Shown here piece after piece: positions 23,083 to 34,752 of a stretch of DNA of 64,000 nt. Position numbers and translations under genes: made by a program. The notes under the pieces are model-generated. The model was not told the DNA's origin. It worked only from the letters and a program-made list of their open reading frames with translations, and made no database searches. Origin of the DNA: Fennellomyces sp. T-0311 (lineage: Eukaryota; Mucoromycota; Mucoromycetes; Mucorales; Lichtheimiaceae). The DNA is taken from positions 744,001 through 808,000 of the forward strand of contig JALLLT010000014.1 in NCBI GenBank assembly GCA_025266875.1. Reading direction: 5' to 3'. Position 1 is the first letter of the stretch. Each line of letters opens with the position of its first letter.

Positions 23083-23901
23083 GTGCGTTGCAACAGCTTT
23101 TTTCACGCGTCTAAAGTAGTTTCGCGCAAATAAAAAAAATTGGTTTCGACTCTCTCATAATGGCTACGTCTTTGCTGCAGTATACAGGTCATGTCAACCG
23201 CAATGACAAGTTCTAGACAATCATCTGCATTTATGTCCTATGACCTTTGTACACCCAAACATTAGCAAATGCCCTCTGACGACAGCAGAATGCTAGATTG
23301 GATCATGAAAAGAATATTCTGACACGAAACGCAATGCTTTCTTGCCTCTTGCGGGGGCACTCCCACTGGATTGCGAATCGTTCTGGTTTCTTAAAAGCAC
23401 GTTGCTATGGGTTAGATGGAGCCTGTCAGTGTTGGAGATACCGTACCTGCGCAAGCACGTCATGCCCCAATACTATGACCACCTCGATAATTGCCCATAT
23501 CGATACCGTGCTTCATTTGACGAGCAAACTTGACACTGTCGGTACCTTATGCGCATGACTAGAAGATAATGCATGGTCTGTTTCCATGTATACCAAATAG
23601 AGCCGTGACAACAAATAACAAGGCGACTCTGGATGGAAATGGAAATCTGATTAGATAATAAAACATTCCAGTAAGATTTTCAATACGAGAAAAAGGTGGG
23701 GTTAGATTGATCATGCAGACAAGGCTGAAATGGCCCGGAATGGCAAAGGAAAAGGGGATCAAGTAGCAAGATGATCGCACGAGATGACCTTATCCGACCA
23801 AGGCCGACATTCCAAGAATCATGCGTCGAGTTCTAAAGGATACCAATATAATTTACCGGGAAGCCCGTGTTAAAAAAGAAATATGCAATTTGGGGTTTTT
23901 A
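23083..23901. other. Intergenic between convergent eL20 and RFC genes
   Basis: No gene is supported. A plus-strand frame around 23340-23533 has protein-like composition (LDCESFWFLK, EIPYLRKHVMPQYYDHL) but no usable start, splice context or recognised domain. It may be a fragment of a mobile element gene. Confidence 0.4.
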
Positions 23902-25133
23902 TTATGACTTTGACAGTTTGCAGAGACGTGCGACCATTCCAGATAACTGGACCAGACTTTGATGGCCATCGAGAATTCGCATATGCGTCCTGCCAATTTC
24001 TTTGAGGAAATCCAACCGCAGGCCTTCATCCAGGTGATCCATGGTCTTGACTACCCGAAACACGGTGGTGATAATATCGAGCGTCGAGTAGCCCATTTCG
24101 TACAGTTCGCGCATATATTGATCGGCTTCCTTGATGTTGGATGTGCTGCAACTGTCGAGGATGCTTCGGATAATGACGGGATGCGGCTGGTCGCATACCT
24201 TGTACACATTTTCGGCATTGACTTGTTTAAAGCCATAAAATGTCGATTGGAGATTGTTGATGGCCTGTCGCATATCGCCGTCTGCAATGAAAATCAATGC
24301 CTGATAGCCGTCTTCCGTGATATCCACCTGTACTCGTCTACATTAGACTTTTTTTCGGGTTTCATGCAATGTCCATTGCACGTACTTTTTCCTTTTGGCA
24401 AATCATCTGTAGTCGTTTCAACATCTGTTCTTCCGTCAGTTTGGTATATCGCAATACGGCACAGCGAGACTGGATCGGCTCGATGATTTTGTTGGATTGG
24501 TTGCATGCCAGCACGAATCGCGTCGTGCTCGAATAGATTTCCATGGTCCGTCGCAATGCTTGTTGCGCTCCACCCGTCATGCTATCGGCTTCATCCAGAA
24601 TGATGATTTTGTGTCGACCTTCCGGTAATGTTACTTTTTTCTGCGCAAACGTCTTGATTCGGTTTCGAACCACATCAATGCCTCTACATCCGCTTTAGTA
24701 TGCCCATCCACTCGTTCCTTGTCCTCTAACATACCTGTCATCCGATGCGTTCAGCTCCAAGACACCGTCCTTGTATGCGTCGCCTAATAAAGTATGTGCC
24801 AGACACAACACGCTGGTTGTTTTGCCGATACCCGGCATTCCCTGGATACCCACGTTAGAATGGGGGCACGGAATAGTCTGTTTGTAAGAGCACAAAGCTT
24901 ACTGCGAGAATGAGGTTGGGCATGTTGCCATCGCGTGCAATGACACTTAATCGTGCCACCGTGTCTGGATTGCCGACAATATCTGTAATTTCAACCGGAC
25001 GGTGCTTTTCGACCCTGATCGCTTGGCTCGTGAGACACTCCCTCTCAAGCATGAAAGCGTTTTTGGATGTTTACCAAGGAAGAACGTAGTCTGTTGGTTT
25101 CGAATCGTTGTCGACTTTGGATGATTCGGCCAT
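23902..25133 (-). CDS. RFC4: Replication factor C subunit (yeast Rfc4 / human RFC2)
   Basis: Five exons: 25133-25075, 25014-24903, 24841-24735, 24683-24386 and 24327-23902, phases consistent, 333 aa. It is a small subunit of the RFC clamp loader that opens PCNA at primer-template junctions. Motifs in order: LPWVEKHRP (RFC box II), DIVGNPDT, Walker [27 protein letters not shown], Walker [10 protein letters not shown], the SRC arginine-finger motif in [11 protein letters not shown], and [13 protein letters not shown]. The phrase order and the [16 protein letters not shown] segment fit the Rfc4/RFC2 orthologue better than the other small subunits. Introns are short (50-61 nt). It is divergent from the NCBP3-like gene, with about 170 bp between first ATGs. 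Confidence 0.95.
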
Positions 25134-25263
25134 TGGGAGTTACGGTTGAAAGTGAATACGCGACCGCGTTTCTTTTTTTTTTTCACGCGCAGCAAGCGTT
25201 CGAAAAAAAAAAGGGCTGAGTTCCCATCACCTCCCCTAGCAGCTGGTTCGACGTAACCCCCTT

Positions 25264-25290
25264 TATATATATATATATATATATATATTA
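25264..25290. repeat. (AT)n run in a divergent promoter
   Basis: About 12 AT units in the short bidirectional intergenic region between RFC4 and the NCBP3-like gene, 13 bp before ATG 25303. It may serve as an AT-rich promoter core or be a neutral microsatellite. Confidence 0.85.
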
Positions 25291-25378
25291 CAGTTTACAT
25301 CAATGAGCGAAGATATACTGGAAATGGACATTGGTACATTATCGTGTACGCAATAGAGAAACGGGCAAAGGCGTTGAC

Positions 25379-26085
25379 ATGGTCATAGACATGCTGGAAG
25401 TTCCCAGTGAGGAGCCGGAAGCGGAACGCGTCGTGGTCGAGAGCAAACAAGAGGAAGAACCAAGCCAAGACGACGAGGCAACGGTTCGACGGGAAGCCAT
25501 CTATTTGCATGGACTCGATGAAATGAGCACCAAGGACATTAATGCGTACTGCACGGATCTCGACGTGAAGAAAGTCGAGTGGATCAACGACTCGTCATGT
25601 ACGTATAGCCTCCTTTTGACTTGCCCCCTTTACACAAGCATACACACATACAGAAGAAGCTTATATGACCATTTATAGGCAATTTGGTATTTGAGGATGA
25701 GGAAACGGCCAACAAGGCGATATCAAGCCTGCTGAGGAGTGACCCCGAGGATCCAGTGACGCACCGGGTTTTACGGAAAGCACGCGCTTACACGCAAGAG
25801 AGCAGTGGACACGTGTTTGATAACCTACATATACGGGTGGCGACGACCCAGGACATCAAGGAACCCGGAGCACGCGATAAAAGTCGGTATTATCTGTTGC
25901 ATGGCGAAGAACAACGACGAAACAACGGCAGTGTTTTCGACAGACTCGGAAAACGCAACGAAAATCGGCCAACGAGACGACGCCCACAGGAGCGACGAAG
26001 ATCACTTTCTCCCCAGCCGATCAGAGCCGATATAAAGATCCCTGACAGGTTAAAAGGAAGGATAGGTGCTCGACGACCGCGATGA
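25379..26085 (+). CDS. NCBP3: NCBP3-like nuclear cap-binding/RNA export factor
   Basis: Exons 25379-25598 and 25679-26085 join in phase across an 80-nt intron. NCBP3 (formerly C17orf85) binds the mRNA cap alongside NCBP1 and links to TREX and mRNA export. Its RRM-like core is clear: EAIYLHGLDEMSTKDINAY, VEWINDSSCNLVFEDEETA, later FDNLHIRVATTQDIKEPGA and KSRYYLLHG. The C-terminus is Arg-rich (RRRPQERRRSLSPQ). The start is uncertain. ATG 25379 is the only in-frame ATG ahead of the conserved domain. A more natural-looking acidic N-terminus (MSEDILEMDI) begins at 25303 but stops at 25356 in another frame, so it is either a uORF or evidence of an error or tiny intron. The predicted product from 25379 is 208 aa. 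Confidence 0.85.
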
Positions 26086-26166
26086 TAAATGGCTGTGTTT
26101 GTTTTTTATTGCACATACAACAACATACTACACGTAACTAAGAAACCATTTCTTTTTTTCTTTAAA

Positions 26167-26193
26167 ACACACACACACACACACACACACACA
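26167..26193. repeat. (AC)n microsatellite
   Basis: About 13 AC units between the convergent NCBP3-like and SR-protein genes, 16 bp beyond the SR-protein stop codon, thus probably in its 3' UTR. Confidence 0.9.
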
Positions 26194-26208
26194 TTTTTGT
26201 TTTTTTTC

Positions 26209-27340
26209 TTAACGACGTTCCGGACTACGTTCACGGTCATCCCTGCGAGATCTTCTACGGTCTTCGCGATCATATTCGCGGTCGCGACGAGGAGAGGTTT
26301 CTCTGTCGTCACGGCGACGATCGCGGCGATCATAATCCCTGTCTCTTCTGTAAAATATCTATATACAGCGAGTCAATCATCGGCACATTTCTCCTGGATG
26401 CGTCCATATACGTACTCAAATCCGAGAGGTGGCAAGTGCGGCAAAGAGGAAAGTGCAGGCCCAGAGAGAGAATATAGAAAGAGAAAGGAAAAAAGGGGAA
26501 ACTGTGTCAGAAGACTGTTGGATCTGAATACAAAGAGAGCAATGTCCTCAGGCTTGTTACGGCACAAAAAAAAAAGAAAAAAGAGTCAAAAGAGAGTCTT
26601 GGAGAGAACGATACGGACAGCCTCGAAAGCTTAAATGCCGTCTCTCCTTAACTCCTCGATCTTTTTTTTTCTTTTTCTTTTTTTTCACGGCGCAAACGGT
26701 GTGTCCAGGGTTTAAAATGACAGCATTGCAGCACGGCAGCTTGCCCAAGGCAGGAATAGAGGAATGGGGGTAGGGTACCTTCTGTCACGCCCATAATCCC
26801 GTCGGGCACGTCGTCCGCCATTCTCGCGAGGCTTTTCGCGACAATCCTTGGCCCAGTGACCTTTGGCAAAAGTCAGAATTGATTGTCCTTGTCGGCATAA
26901 AACAGGCAATGTTACCTTCTTTTCCGCAGTTGAAGCATTCATTTTCGTTGGGGCGTCGTCCTCCATTCTTTGCCCATTCAACCACGAGGTCCTGCAAGGG
27001 AAGGGATCATCAGCAGGGGCACCCAAGTTTCTTTCATTGGGGGGAGATATATAATACCTTTCCATGGACCTCATTCATGGCCTCTTCGGCATCACGCTTA
27101 TCTTCGAACTCAACGAATCCAAAGTCTATGGAAAGATAAGAAACAAAAAAGATCACAAGGTCGTGTTGCATATCTGTTACCTGTCTTGACATCCAATCGA
27201 GTGATCTTGCCATATTTCGAAAATATGTCCTCCAGTTCACGCTATGACGTATATTAAACACATTTGCAACCTTTTTTCTTTTCACGCATTCAAATTACAG
27301 TGCTCATGGATTTGGGAATACGACCAATGAAAAGCGCCAT
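26209..27340 (-). CDS. SR-like splicing factor: RRM + zinc knuckle + RD/RS tail
   Basis: Six exons: 27340-27299, 27241-27181, 27125-27058, 26991-26916, 26860-26779 and 26347-26209, all in phase, 155 aa. Order: an RRM with RNP2 LFIGRIP and RNP1-type DFGFVEFEDKRDAEEAM, a CCHC zinc knuckle (CFNCGKEGHWAKDC, split by an intron), then a tail rich in Arg with Asp, Glu and Ser (RRDYGRDRR, SPRRDREYDREDRRRSRR). This is the layout of the RSZ/SRSF7-type SR proteins that bind pre-mRNA and steer splice-site choice in the nucleus. Introns are 51-67 nt except the last, 431 nt (26348-26778), which separates the tail exon. SR genes often control themselves through such long introns, but that is an inference here. 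Confidence 0.9.
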
Positions 27341-27796
27341 GATGTCAAATTTAAGACGAGATGGGGGAATAAAAAAAAACGTTACGTGGGGGGAGAGTGA
27401 AAAAAAAGGCAAAGAGAGGAAGAAAAAGGGGGGCTAAAAACCGTGCTGGCTGGCTGCGCAATCGCTCGGCCCTGGGGGCGGTAAATTTTCATTGGCGCTT
27501 TGAAACTTTTTGTGTTGCCATGACAAAAATGTTGTTTTCTCTCTGTTGCATTGATAGTCGGCTTGTTTCCGGCACAACAAAAGAAGGTGCGGTCCGTCTT
27601 TTCATTTTTTTTAATCAGATGCAAAAAAAAATGATGGTTACCCGCAAATGATGGCTCTAAACGTTGCCGTGCGACAAACAACTTATCATTGGATCCAGCC
27701 AGATTTTCGTGACTTAAAAACTCGTTACAAAGTGTGTACCTTCCAGGTTGCCCTTACTTTTTTACACAGTCGATACCCCCTCCTTCTTTTGCCCTA

Positions 27797-29014
27797 ATGT
27801 ATGAATTCAATACCAATGACTACGGCACCCATGACACTTGGCTCATGGTCCTCATTTCATCTTTTGCCTGCATTCTAGGAGGTTTGCCGCTGCCTACATT
27901 CATTCTGCCAATGACCAAACTCACTTTTTTTTTCCCCCAGCATCGGTTGTCTTTGTGGATTCATTTTACTCGTCATCTCAATGTGCGTCGGTGCTGGAAC
28001 GACCGGCAGTGGTAGCATCATCCATGGCCTTGGGGTCGGGAGTAATGCTATTCTCAGCCCTATATACGCTACTGCCTGCATCTCGAGTACGGCTAGAGTC
28101 CGATTACGCCGTTTATTTCTACTACTTTAGTGGGATCCTGGCAACCCTCGTGATCACCCGGATCATCCACTGGATGGCTCCTGACGCCATCCACTCACAC
28201 GGCCAAGACCATCACCACCTGGAAAGTAGCTCGACAAGTACCACACCAACCCACGAGGATGAACAAGTGTTTTTGAAATCCGCTCCTACCGAAACCACGA
28301 GACTGATGCATTGGCAAGTGGAAGAGTACGGGTCAAGAGACTCACTCCAGGCACATCCAGAAAACGATTACTTTCGCATTGGCATCCAAACCGCCATTGC
28401 CATCTGTATCCACAAGTTCCCAGGTATTCCTTAAAAAAAAGCACATCCAAATGCGCAACGGATGACTCAATGCCAATAGAGGGCCTGATCATGTTTATAT
28501 CCGGCGAAGCATCTGCACGACTGGGCTTGAGCGTATGCGCAGCCATGTCCATCCACAACTTCATCGAGGGCTTCATGATAGCTCTGCCACTCTACTTTGC
28601 CACGAAATCCAGAGTCCGCGCATTTTTTTATGCAGCCCTTCTCGGCGGTATGTCGCAGCCGCTGGGTGCAGCGCTAGGTGTCGTTGCCTTGGATAACGTT
28701 TCCCAGCAACAACAAGACGCACTGTTTGGTGTCACTTTTGGAGTAGTCAGCGGAATGATGTCGTTGATAGCTATTCAGGTAAAGAGCTGTTCTACATCAC
28801 CCAAAAAAAAAGCGCAGCACAGGGGATGCATATTTGACAAAAACTGAGAGGATGCATACTAAAAAATATATTTATATATACATACACACACACACATCCA
28901 CAGAGCATGCTCCCGCAAGCGATAAAGGCGGATCCGCGGCAACGATATGTGTCTGTGTTCTTTTTTGTCGGTATATTGCTTGTTGGACTAGCATCGCTGC
29001 TCAAGTCAGTATAA
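27797..29014 (+). CDS. ZIP-family zinc transporter
   Basis: Exons 27797-27881, 27941-28423, 28480-28778 and 28904-29014, in phase, 325 aa. ZIP proteins move zinc or other divalent metals into the cytosol from outside or from organelles. The protein has several membrane segments (WLMVLISSFACILG, YFYYFSGILATLVITRII, FFFVGILLVGLASLL). A cytoplasmic His-rich loop follows (HSHGQDHHH). The two metal-site helices have IHKFPEGLIMFISG and SIHNFIEGFMIALPLY, the TM4/TM5 signature of the family. The size and HxxPEG/HNFxEG pair resemble the ZupT/Zrt3-like subfamily, which in yeast mobilises vacuolar zinc. Localisation is not visible in the sequence. Confidence 0.92.
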
Positions 29015-29775
29015 CCATACTTGTTTCGCATCTGCAACCCTCGTACATGTGCGTGCAGCTGGTCCCAATTCGCTTCTTTTGGCTCGTACCGGTTTCCGGC
29101 GCGCATCTATCTTCTTCTCTGTCCTTTGTCTCTTGTCTCTATATATCCATCTTACACCCCCCTTTTTTTAAAAGGTCCAACCGGGGACTCTCTCTCTCTA
29201 TGTGTTGTGATTTTTCTGAATACCTTTTTTTTTTACCAACATTAGAGAAGCAAGATGTAATACCCCACAGCACACACACACTTTTTTTACAACACATCCT
29301 TTAACTGTATATATAAATCGATTTACACGGATATTATTGACATTTTAAAACGAAGAAAAAAAAAGAGGGCGAGAATGCACACATAGCTTTTTCAGGGTGC
29401 ATCACGCAGCAGGGCGTCGAAAATAACAATTTTATAGTTGGGTCATCTTGCATATATCATTTTCACATAGGTGGCGCTTTTTTTTTCTTCTGGCTTCCCC
29501 TTCGTTCGTGACCTCTCTCTCCCCCCCCCCTTCAGCCATTCTATTTAAAATACACCCTTTCAAACCTTTCCACCTTCCTTTTTATCTACTTTTCTCTTTT
29601 TTTTTCTTAATATTAAGCAGCCATCCAACCATCGCCGCATCCTTTGTAAAACTAATATAATTTCGCAAAATCATATCTTAATCATTTGTGCCGGCACATC
29701 CGATTAAATACCAACAACACACTCTACGATATACCGAGTCATTTTTTCCACACCTCTTCTCAGCATATTACCATC
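29015..29775. other. Intergenic/5' leader region of the kinase gene
   Basis: Pyrimidine-rich DNA with C and T runs and no supported gene. TTTAAAATAC near 29543 and the CT-rich stretch after it are possible promoter elements for the kinase. Confidence 0.45.
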
Positions 29776-32700
29776 ATGCCATTCATGACGTACCTTACAC
29801 GCCATACCACTACAGCACCAAAGCATCAGGATGCGCAGCAAAAACGACCTCTGCCGCTACAACGGAAACGACGAGAAATTGGCGACTACTGGCTAGGTAG
29901 AACCATTGGACGTGGTGCATCGGGTACGTTATTTTTTCTCTCTCTCTTTTTTTTTTTATTTTGAAAAGGAGCCTGTCGCTCTATATATTGCAAAAAAAGC
30001 ATCTTCAATTACCTATTTCGGCTCGATAAAGGGACCTTCTACCATTCCGTTCCCCTCTCATATTATTCCCCTTGTTTATTTCGCTTGTCCTGTTTTTCTC
30101 TTTTTCTCTCTCTCGCGCACATGCAAGGCGACCGCTTTTAATGCAACACATTAAACAATTGTTTATGTGTTGTATATATGTTTTTACGACCTTACCCAAA
30201 TCTTGTCCCCCCCCCACTGTACCCACTACTCCCTATCTTTTTTTTTCTTACATGTAACGCCCTTTGACAGAAAAAAAAAAGAGTTACACCCCCAACCGAA
30301 AACGGGCGCTCCTTAATACGACAGATATGGAAAAAAGAACCAAAATAATAATTTGTTTTTTTTTCGTGTTCTGCAGGTCGAGTCAAGATTGGTATCCACC
30401 GGCATACAGGCGAACAAGTAGCGATCAAAGTGATCTCGCGGAGTCAACTTGCCACCTCTTCTACGATGGCCCGCTGTGTACAACGTGAGCTAGCTGTCCT
30501 GCAATTGCTGCACCATCCGCACCTCGTCGATCTCCGCCAAGTACTCCAGGATTCCGCTAACGTTTACTTTGTTATGGAGTACATGGAGGGCGGTGAACTT
30601 TTCCAAGTGTTATCCAATCGAGGCAAATTGCCCGAAGATGAAGCAAGACAGCTGTTTCGGCAATTGACGACCGCACTGGCCTGGTGTCATGCGCATCATA
30701 TCTGGTAATGTTTATATGAAAAAACCAAATCTATACACGTTATTGACATTTCTCTTTTTAAAAAAAATATGTATGTATTTACAGCCATCGAGACTTGAAG
30801 CCCGAAAACATCTTGCTGGACAAGGATCAAAAACACATCAAGATCGCAGACTTTGGCATGGCCGCCATTCAATCACCCGATACCCTTCTCCAGACCAGTT
30901 GCGGGTAAATGGCAGACATTGTTTTGTTAAAACAGTACAGTGTATAAACGCATTGCATTATTTTTTTAGATCCCCCCACTATGCAAGCCCGGAAATAGTG
31001 AGGGTAATGTTAATCTCTTATTTTCGACTACATATTTGTTTGTTGCTTTTTAGCTGCAATGCCTTGCGTGTTTGGGTATAATTATAGCATTGACACATTT
31101 TCTTTATTAGGGTAAGCACTACTATGGCCCGGCCACCGATGTCTGGTCGTGCGGCGTGATACTCTATGCCATGTTGACAGGCCATCTACCTTTCGATGAC
31201 GACAGTGTCAGTCGGTTACTGGCCAAGATCAAGACAGGTCGCTACATTCCCTTGCCATCCACCGTATCGCGCGAAGCCAGAGATCTCATCAAAAGCATGC
31301 TGGTTGTGGATCCTTGCAAGCGCATAAGCGTATGTATTATATTTTTAAATATATAAATAGGGGGGAGGTGTGCACTGTAATGTGATAAGAAAAAGTTTGC
31401 GTGCGTGTGCGTGTGTGTATGGAAGGGGGGGAGTTTATATGCATAATGAACTCAACTCTCTTTTTTTTCAGCTGGATGCGGTTCTGGCTCATCCATGGTT
31501 GACAAACAAGTCGTTCCTGGGTTCGGACCTTCGATTTCCCGATGCCATACCACTCCATCAAAAGCCGCATGATCCCCTGCATGATCAGGACCTACGACGG
31601 CCAGTGATCTCGGACGCGGTCGATTTAGATGGCCGGATTTGGGAAACTCTCAAAGTCTTGTGGCGCGACTGTAGCCAGGAAGACTTACTTGCGGCTTTAA
31701 CAAGTGAAGGGTAACGTATAACAATGCAAAAGCCCCTCCCTTCCCCTCCTTTTTTTTAACTAACTCTATTACATCTATTATATAGAACTAACGTCCCCAA
31801 ACTTACTTGCCGATTACTACAGCAGCGTGCGTGGCGTCAGGAGAATGGTAAAACGGTGTTTTTCTTTTTTTTGTCGTTAGCGCGTATCCCTCCTTAACAA
31901 AACATATTTGGTTTAGGCAACATTGCACAGTCAACTGCTCTTACAAGTGAGGACAATGGGTCTTCTATTGCGCCAATGACACCTCCTTTAACCCCGCATT
32001 GCCGTCACCCATATCGCCCATGTGAAGATTGTAGCTCTACGCGTGATTCGACCGTTGATACTATGAGCCGAACAATCGCTGACTTGCCCCCAACGCCGAA
32101 AAGTATCCCTGCCTTTGATTTAGATCTTTCATGGCACTCTGAGATTCATCCTATCGAAGTATTCAAGAAACGATTCTTGTAAGTTGTGTAAAAACAAAGC
32201 AATGTATACAACAAACAAGACTAACGAATGATTTTACAGTAATGAAGAAAAACCACCACGAAGACAACATCGACATACTCTCAGTCTCGATCGACGACCA
32301 GCATGTCCAAACTGCAACCAACGTTCATCTGATGAAGAAATGCTGACCAAACCAGCCGACCCAGTGCTTGTTCGGTTCGCAGATGTACAAACGACACTTG
32401 TGGGTGCATCGAGTGCACAGGATCACTTGCAGCGATTACATAAACCGCAACGTCCACCACAGACATCCACAAAATCATCACTGTTATCCAGCTGGCTTGA
32501 TACCGCTTGGGATTGGTGGACAGATCGCGTCTCCAGGCAAAAGCAAAGCAGAGTCTTTGCATTTGAACGGCCGGCAAAACACGAATGCGAGGCGGCAGGA
32601 AAATTGCATCAAATTTTAGAAGACCATTTCAATGGCAAATTAAGTGGCCGTATCTATCCTACCGGTCAAATCGTCTGGAGTGGATCATTATTAGGTATGT

Positions 32701-33050
32701 ACAGATCACCCCGTTTGCTTTCACTTTTTTTTGCTTTTACTTACCCATCGTGTACTTTTTTTCTCTTTTTAGAACAACAATGCAGTATGCAGGAGGAGTC
32801 TATCCATTTCCTGTGTCATATCAGCCCGTCTTATCCGGTCACTGCACCTGAGGATCGGGTCAAGATAAACTTTGTCTTAGTACAAGGTAACCCAAACTCT
32901 TTCACCTTTTTTAATACCCTTTATATTCATTTAATTTCTTATTTAGGTGATTCACAAGTCATGGAAAATGCAATCAAACGGTTACTACAAATTTGGAATG
33001 CATATGAACGAGACGCCAAGACGGTAGCTGCAGCCAACGGCTGGTTATAA
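29776..33050 (+). CDS. Nim1/Gin4/Hsl1-type Ser/Thr kinase with C-terminal KA1-like domain
   Basis: Eleven exons: 29776-29923, 30377-30704, 30785-30904, 30970-31003, 31111-31329, 31472-31710, 31786-31847, 31917-32178, 32240-32694, 32773-32886 and 32947-33050. Phases agree and give 694 aa. The kinase domain starts near residue 36: GRGASGRVK loop, AIKVIS with Lys67, [13 protein letters not shown] catalytic loop, DFGMAA, activation loop ending [20 protein letters not shown] and a helical UBA-like segment after the domain. The tail holds Pro-directed sites ([17 protein letters not shown]). The last 130 residues read like a KA1-type lipid/phosphopeptide module. Such kinases (Cdr2, Gin4, Hsl1, BRSK) coordinate septins, cell shape and mitotic entry. 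Intron 1 is long (453 nt). It is convergent with the alginate-lyase-like gene, stops 63 bp apart. Confidence 0.93.
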
Positions 33051-33113
33051 TTGTGTAAAAATATAGTATATTTTTTATGTATATGCAAAAACCTTTTTCT
33101 TTTTCTCTTTTTT

Positions 33114-34647
33114 TTACGTTATTAAAAGATGCATACACAGGGTGGCAACAAGGGACACCCCTAATATCAACAAAGACTGTTCTGCAGTATCACCTCCGTT
33201 TCTGACAAAACCTTCTTGGGCGCGTGCGGAATGGCTCCCCATATCCTTCCAAGGCATCGTGAGCCTGGTAATATTATACGGACGATTGTATTGATTCGCC
33301 AAATGACTTGCCGTCGCCATGTAAGTCTCGTTTCCATAAAAGACATAGGCCATTTCCAGGACTTCCACCAAATCCATGGTGGCATCGAAACCCCCGGTAT
33401 TCGTAAAATTCCATGTAGGCTCATCCAAAGCATACGGAAGCATAAAATCGAGAGCTTGCTTGATCCCCTTGTTGTCTACGGTCTGGTATCTGTGTAGATC
33501 GACTCCGAGCTGTTTGCCAATTGCAGCTAATCTAAACATGCCCTTGAGGTTAAACACGGAGTAGAACCAGGAGAATGGGCGGGCGGTTTCGAGGTACTGT
33601 TCGCCCGAGGTCAGAATCTGCTGTGCAATGCGAGTGGCAGACGCGTTTTCAACCACCTGCTTTGCCAGATCGGTTCGATTGAGGAATTGGTAAATCGATG
33701 CTCGTTGAATATCGTAATACGTTCCTACCATTATTCTTTTTTTAAAATCATCTTTTGCAAGTTAAAAACCATGGGTGTCTGTATGACTTACCGTGGTTGT
33801 TGTGAGCCTCGCCTTCAAAGATACCGTTGGGACTTTTGGTTAGCCATTCGATATACTGGGCAAACCAGAACCGAATATGCTGGTTCATCTTGGGCTTCCA
33901 AGCATCGCTGTATTGAAGAATTGCGACGGAATCGAGCAGTTCAGGCACGACATGGAAATCGATAATACCCTTAGCGCGACCTGTTTGGTAACCGCGGACC
34001 AGAGAAGCGTATTGAAGATGAGGATTCATGCGGGTTTTGGGATTGATAAACCAATCATGGAGACGAGCGACCGCCCTTTCGGCATACGTTTCATTATCAA
34101 AGTAATGATAGCCCAAAGCCAAAAACTGGACATGCTTGACGAGATTTCGAAACATCATGTAATCGGGGACCTTTTCAATTTCGGGATTGACTTTACCGTC
34201 ATGTCGGATATACGGCATACCATGGGGTTGGGATTTGTTTGGCCAAAAGTAACGCGCCAAGGACATGTAATCATGTTGATCGTTGCCACCTGGTACGGCA
34301 ATGGATTTCTGGACAACCGAAAATAGCGTGTCGTTGGAAGCGTATCGGTCTGCCTTCTTTTTCAAAAACCACAACGCATGCTGTAGTCCGTGGTCGTAAT
34401 CGAACATGTGTTCTTTGTTTTCGCGCAACACGGCAGGATCCGTCATAACAAACGGGAATGCGGATTGCGATATGTTGGTAGGTGGATCTTGCGCTTTGGG
34501 TGCCGGATAATTCCATCCACTCACATCCGGATTCATCAACGAAACGCTGTCATCATCGTCCAACGCAATGTTGCCTGGCTCATTGTCTTCGGCGCATATA
34601 CCAATCACAGCAGCAATGGAAAGTAACAAATATTCCTTCTTGACCAT
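33114..34647 (-). CDS. Secreted, probably GPI-anchored alginate-lyase-domain protein
   Basis: Exons 34647-33792 and 33724-33114 join in phase across a 67-nt intron, 488 aa. ATG 34647 gives a signal peptide (KEYLLLSIAAVIGICAED). The body matches the alginate lyase superfamily (Pfam PF05426 type): SAFPFVMTDPAVL, an all-helical barrel, and the catalytic-region motif EAHNNHGTYYDIQ, which the intron interrupts. Several N-glycosylation sequons (NIS, NET, NRT, NIT) are present. The C-terminus ends in a hydrophobic tail (LLILGVSLVATLCMHLLIT) after a small-residue region, as for a GPI signal. Fungal members probably act on uronic-acid polymers of their own walls; mucoralean walls contain glucuronan-type polymers. 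The substrate is inferred and not shown by sequence. Confidence 0.88.
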
Positions 34648-34752
34648 TTTTAGGCGTTTGTTTGTGCAAGTAAAGTAAAAAATAATAAACAAACTTTTTT
34701 AGCAGCAAAAGTGCTTAAACTATGAAACTTTCTTTATTCGCCGAGCCATGTT

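Noticed and set aside
25264..25290. Stem-loop regulatory element in the AT run
   Set aside because: Any AT repeat can fold on itself; no further evidence supports a function.
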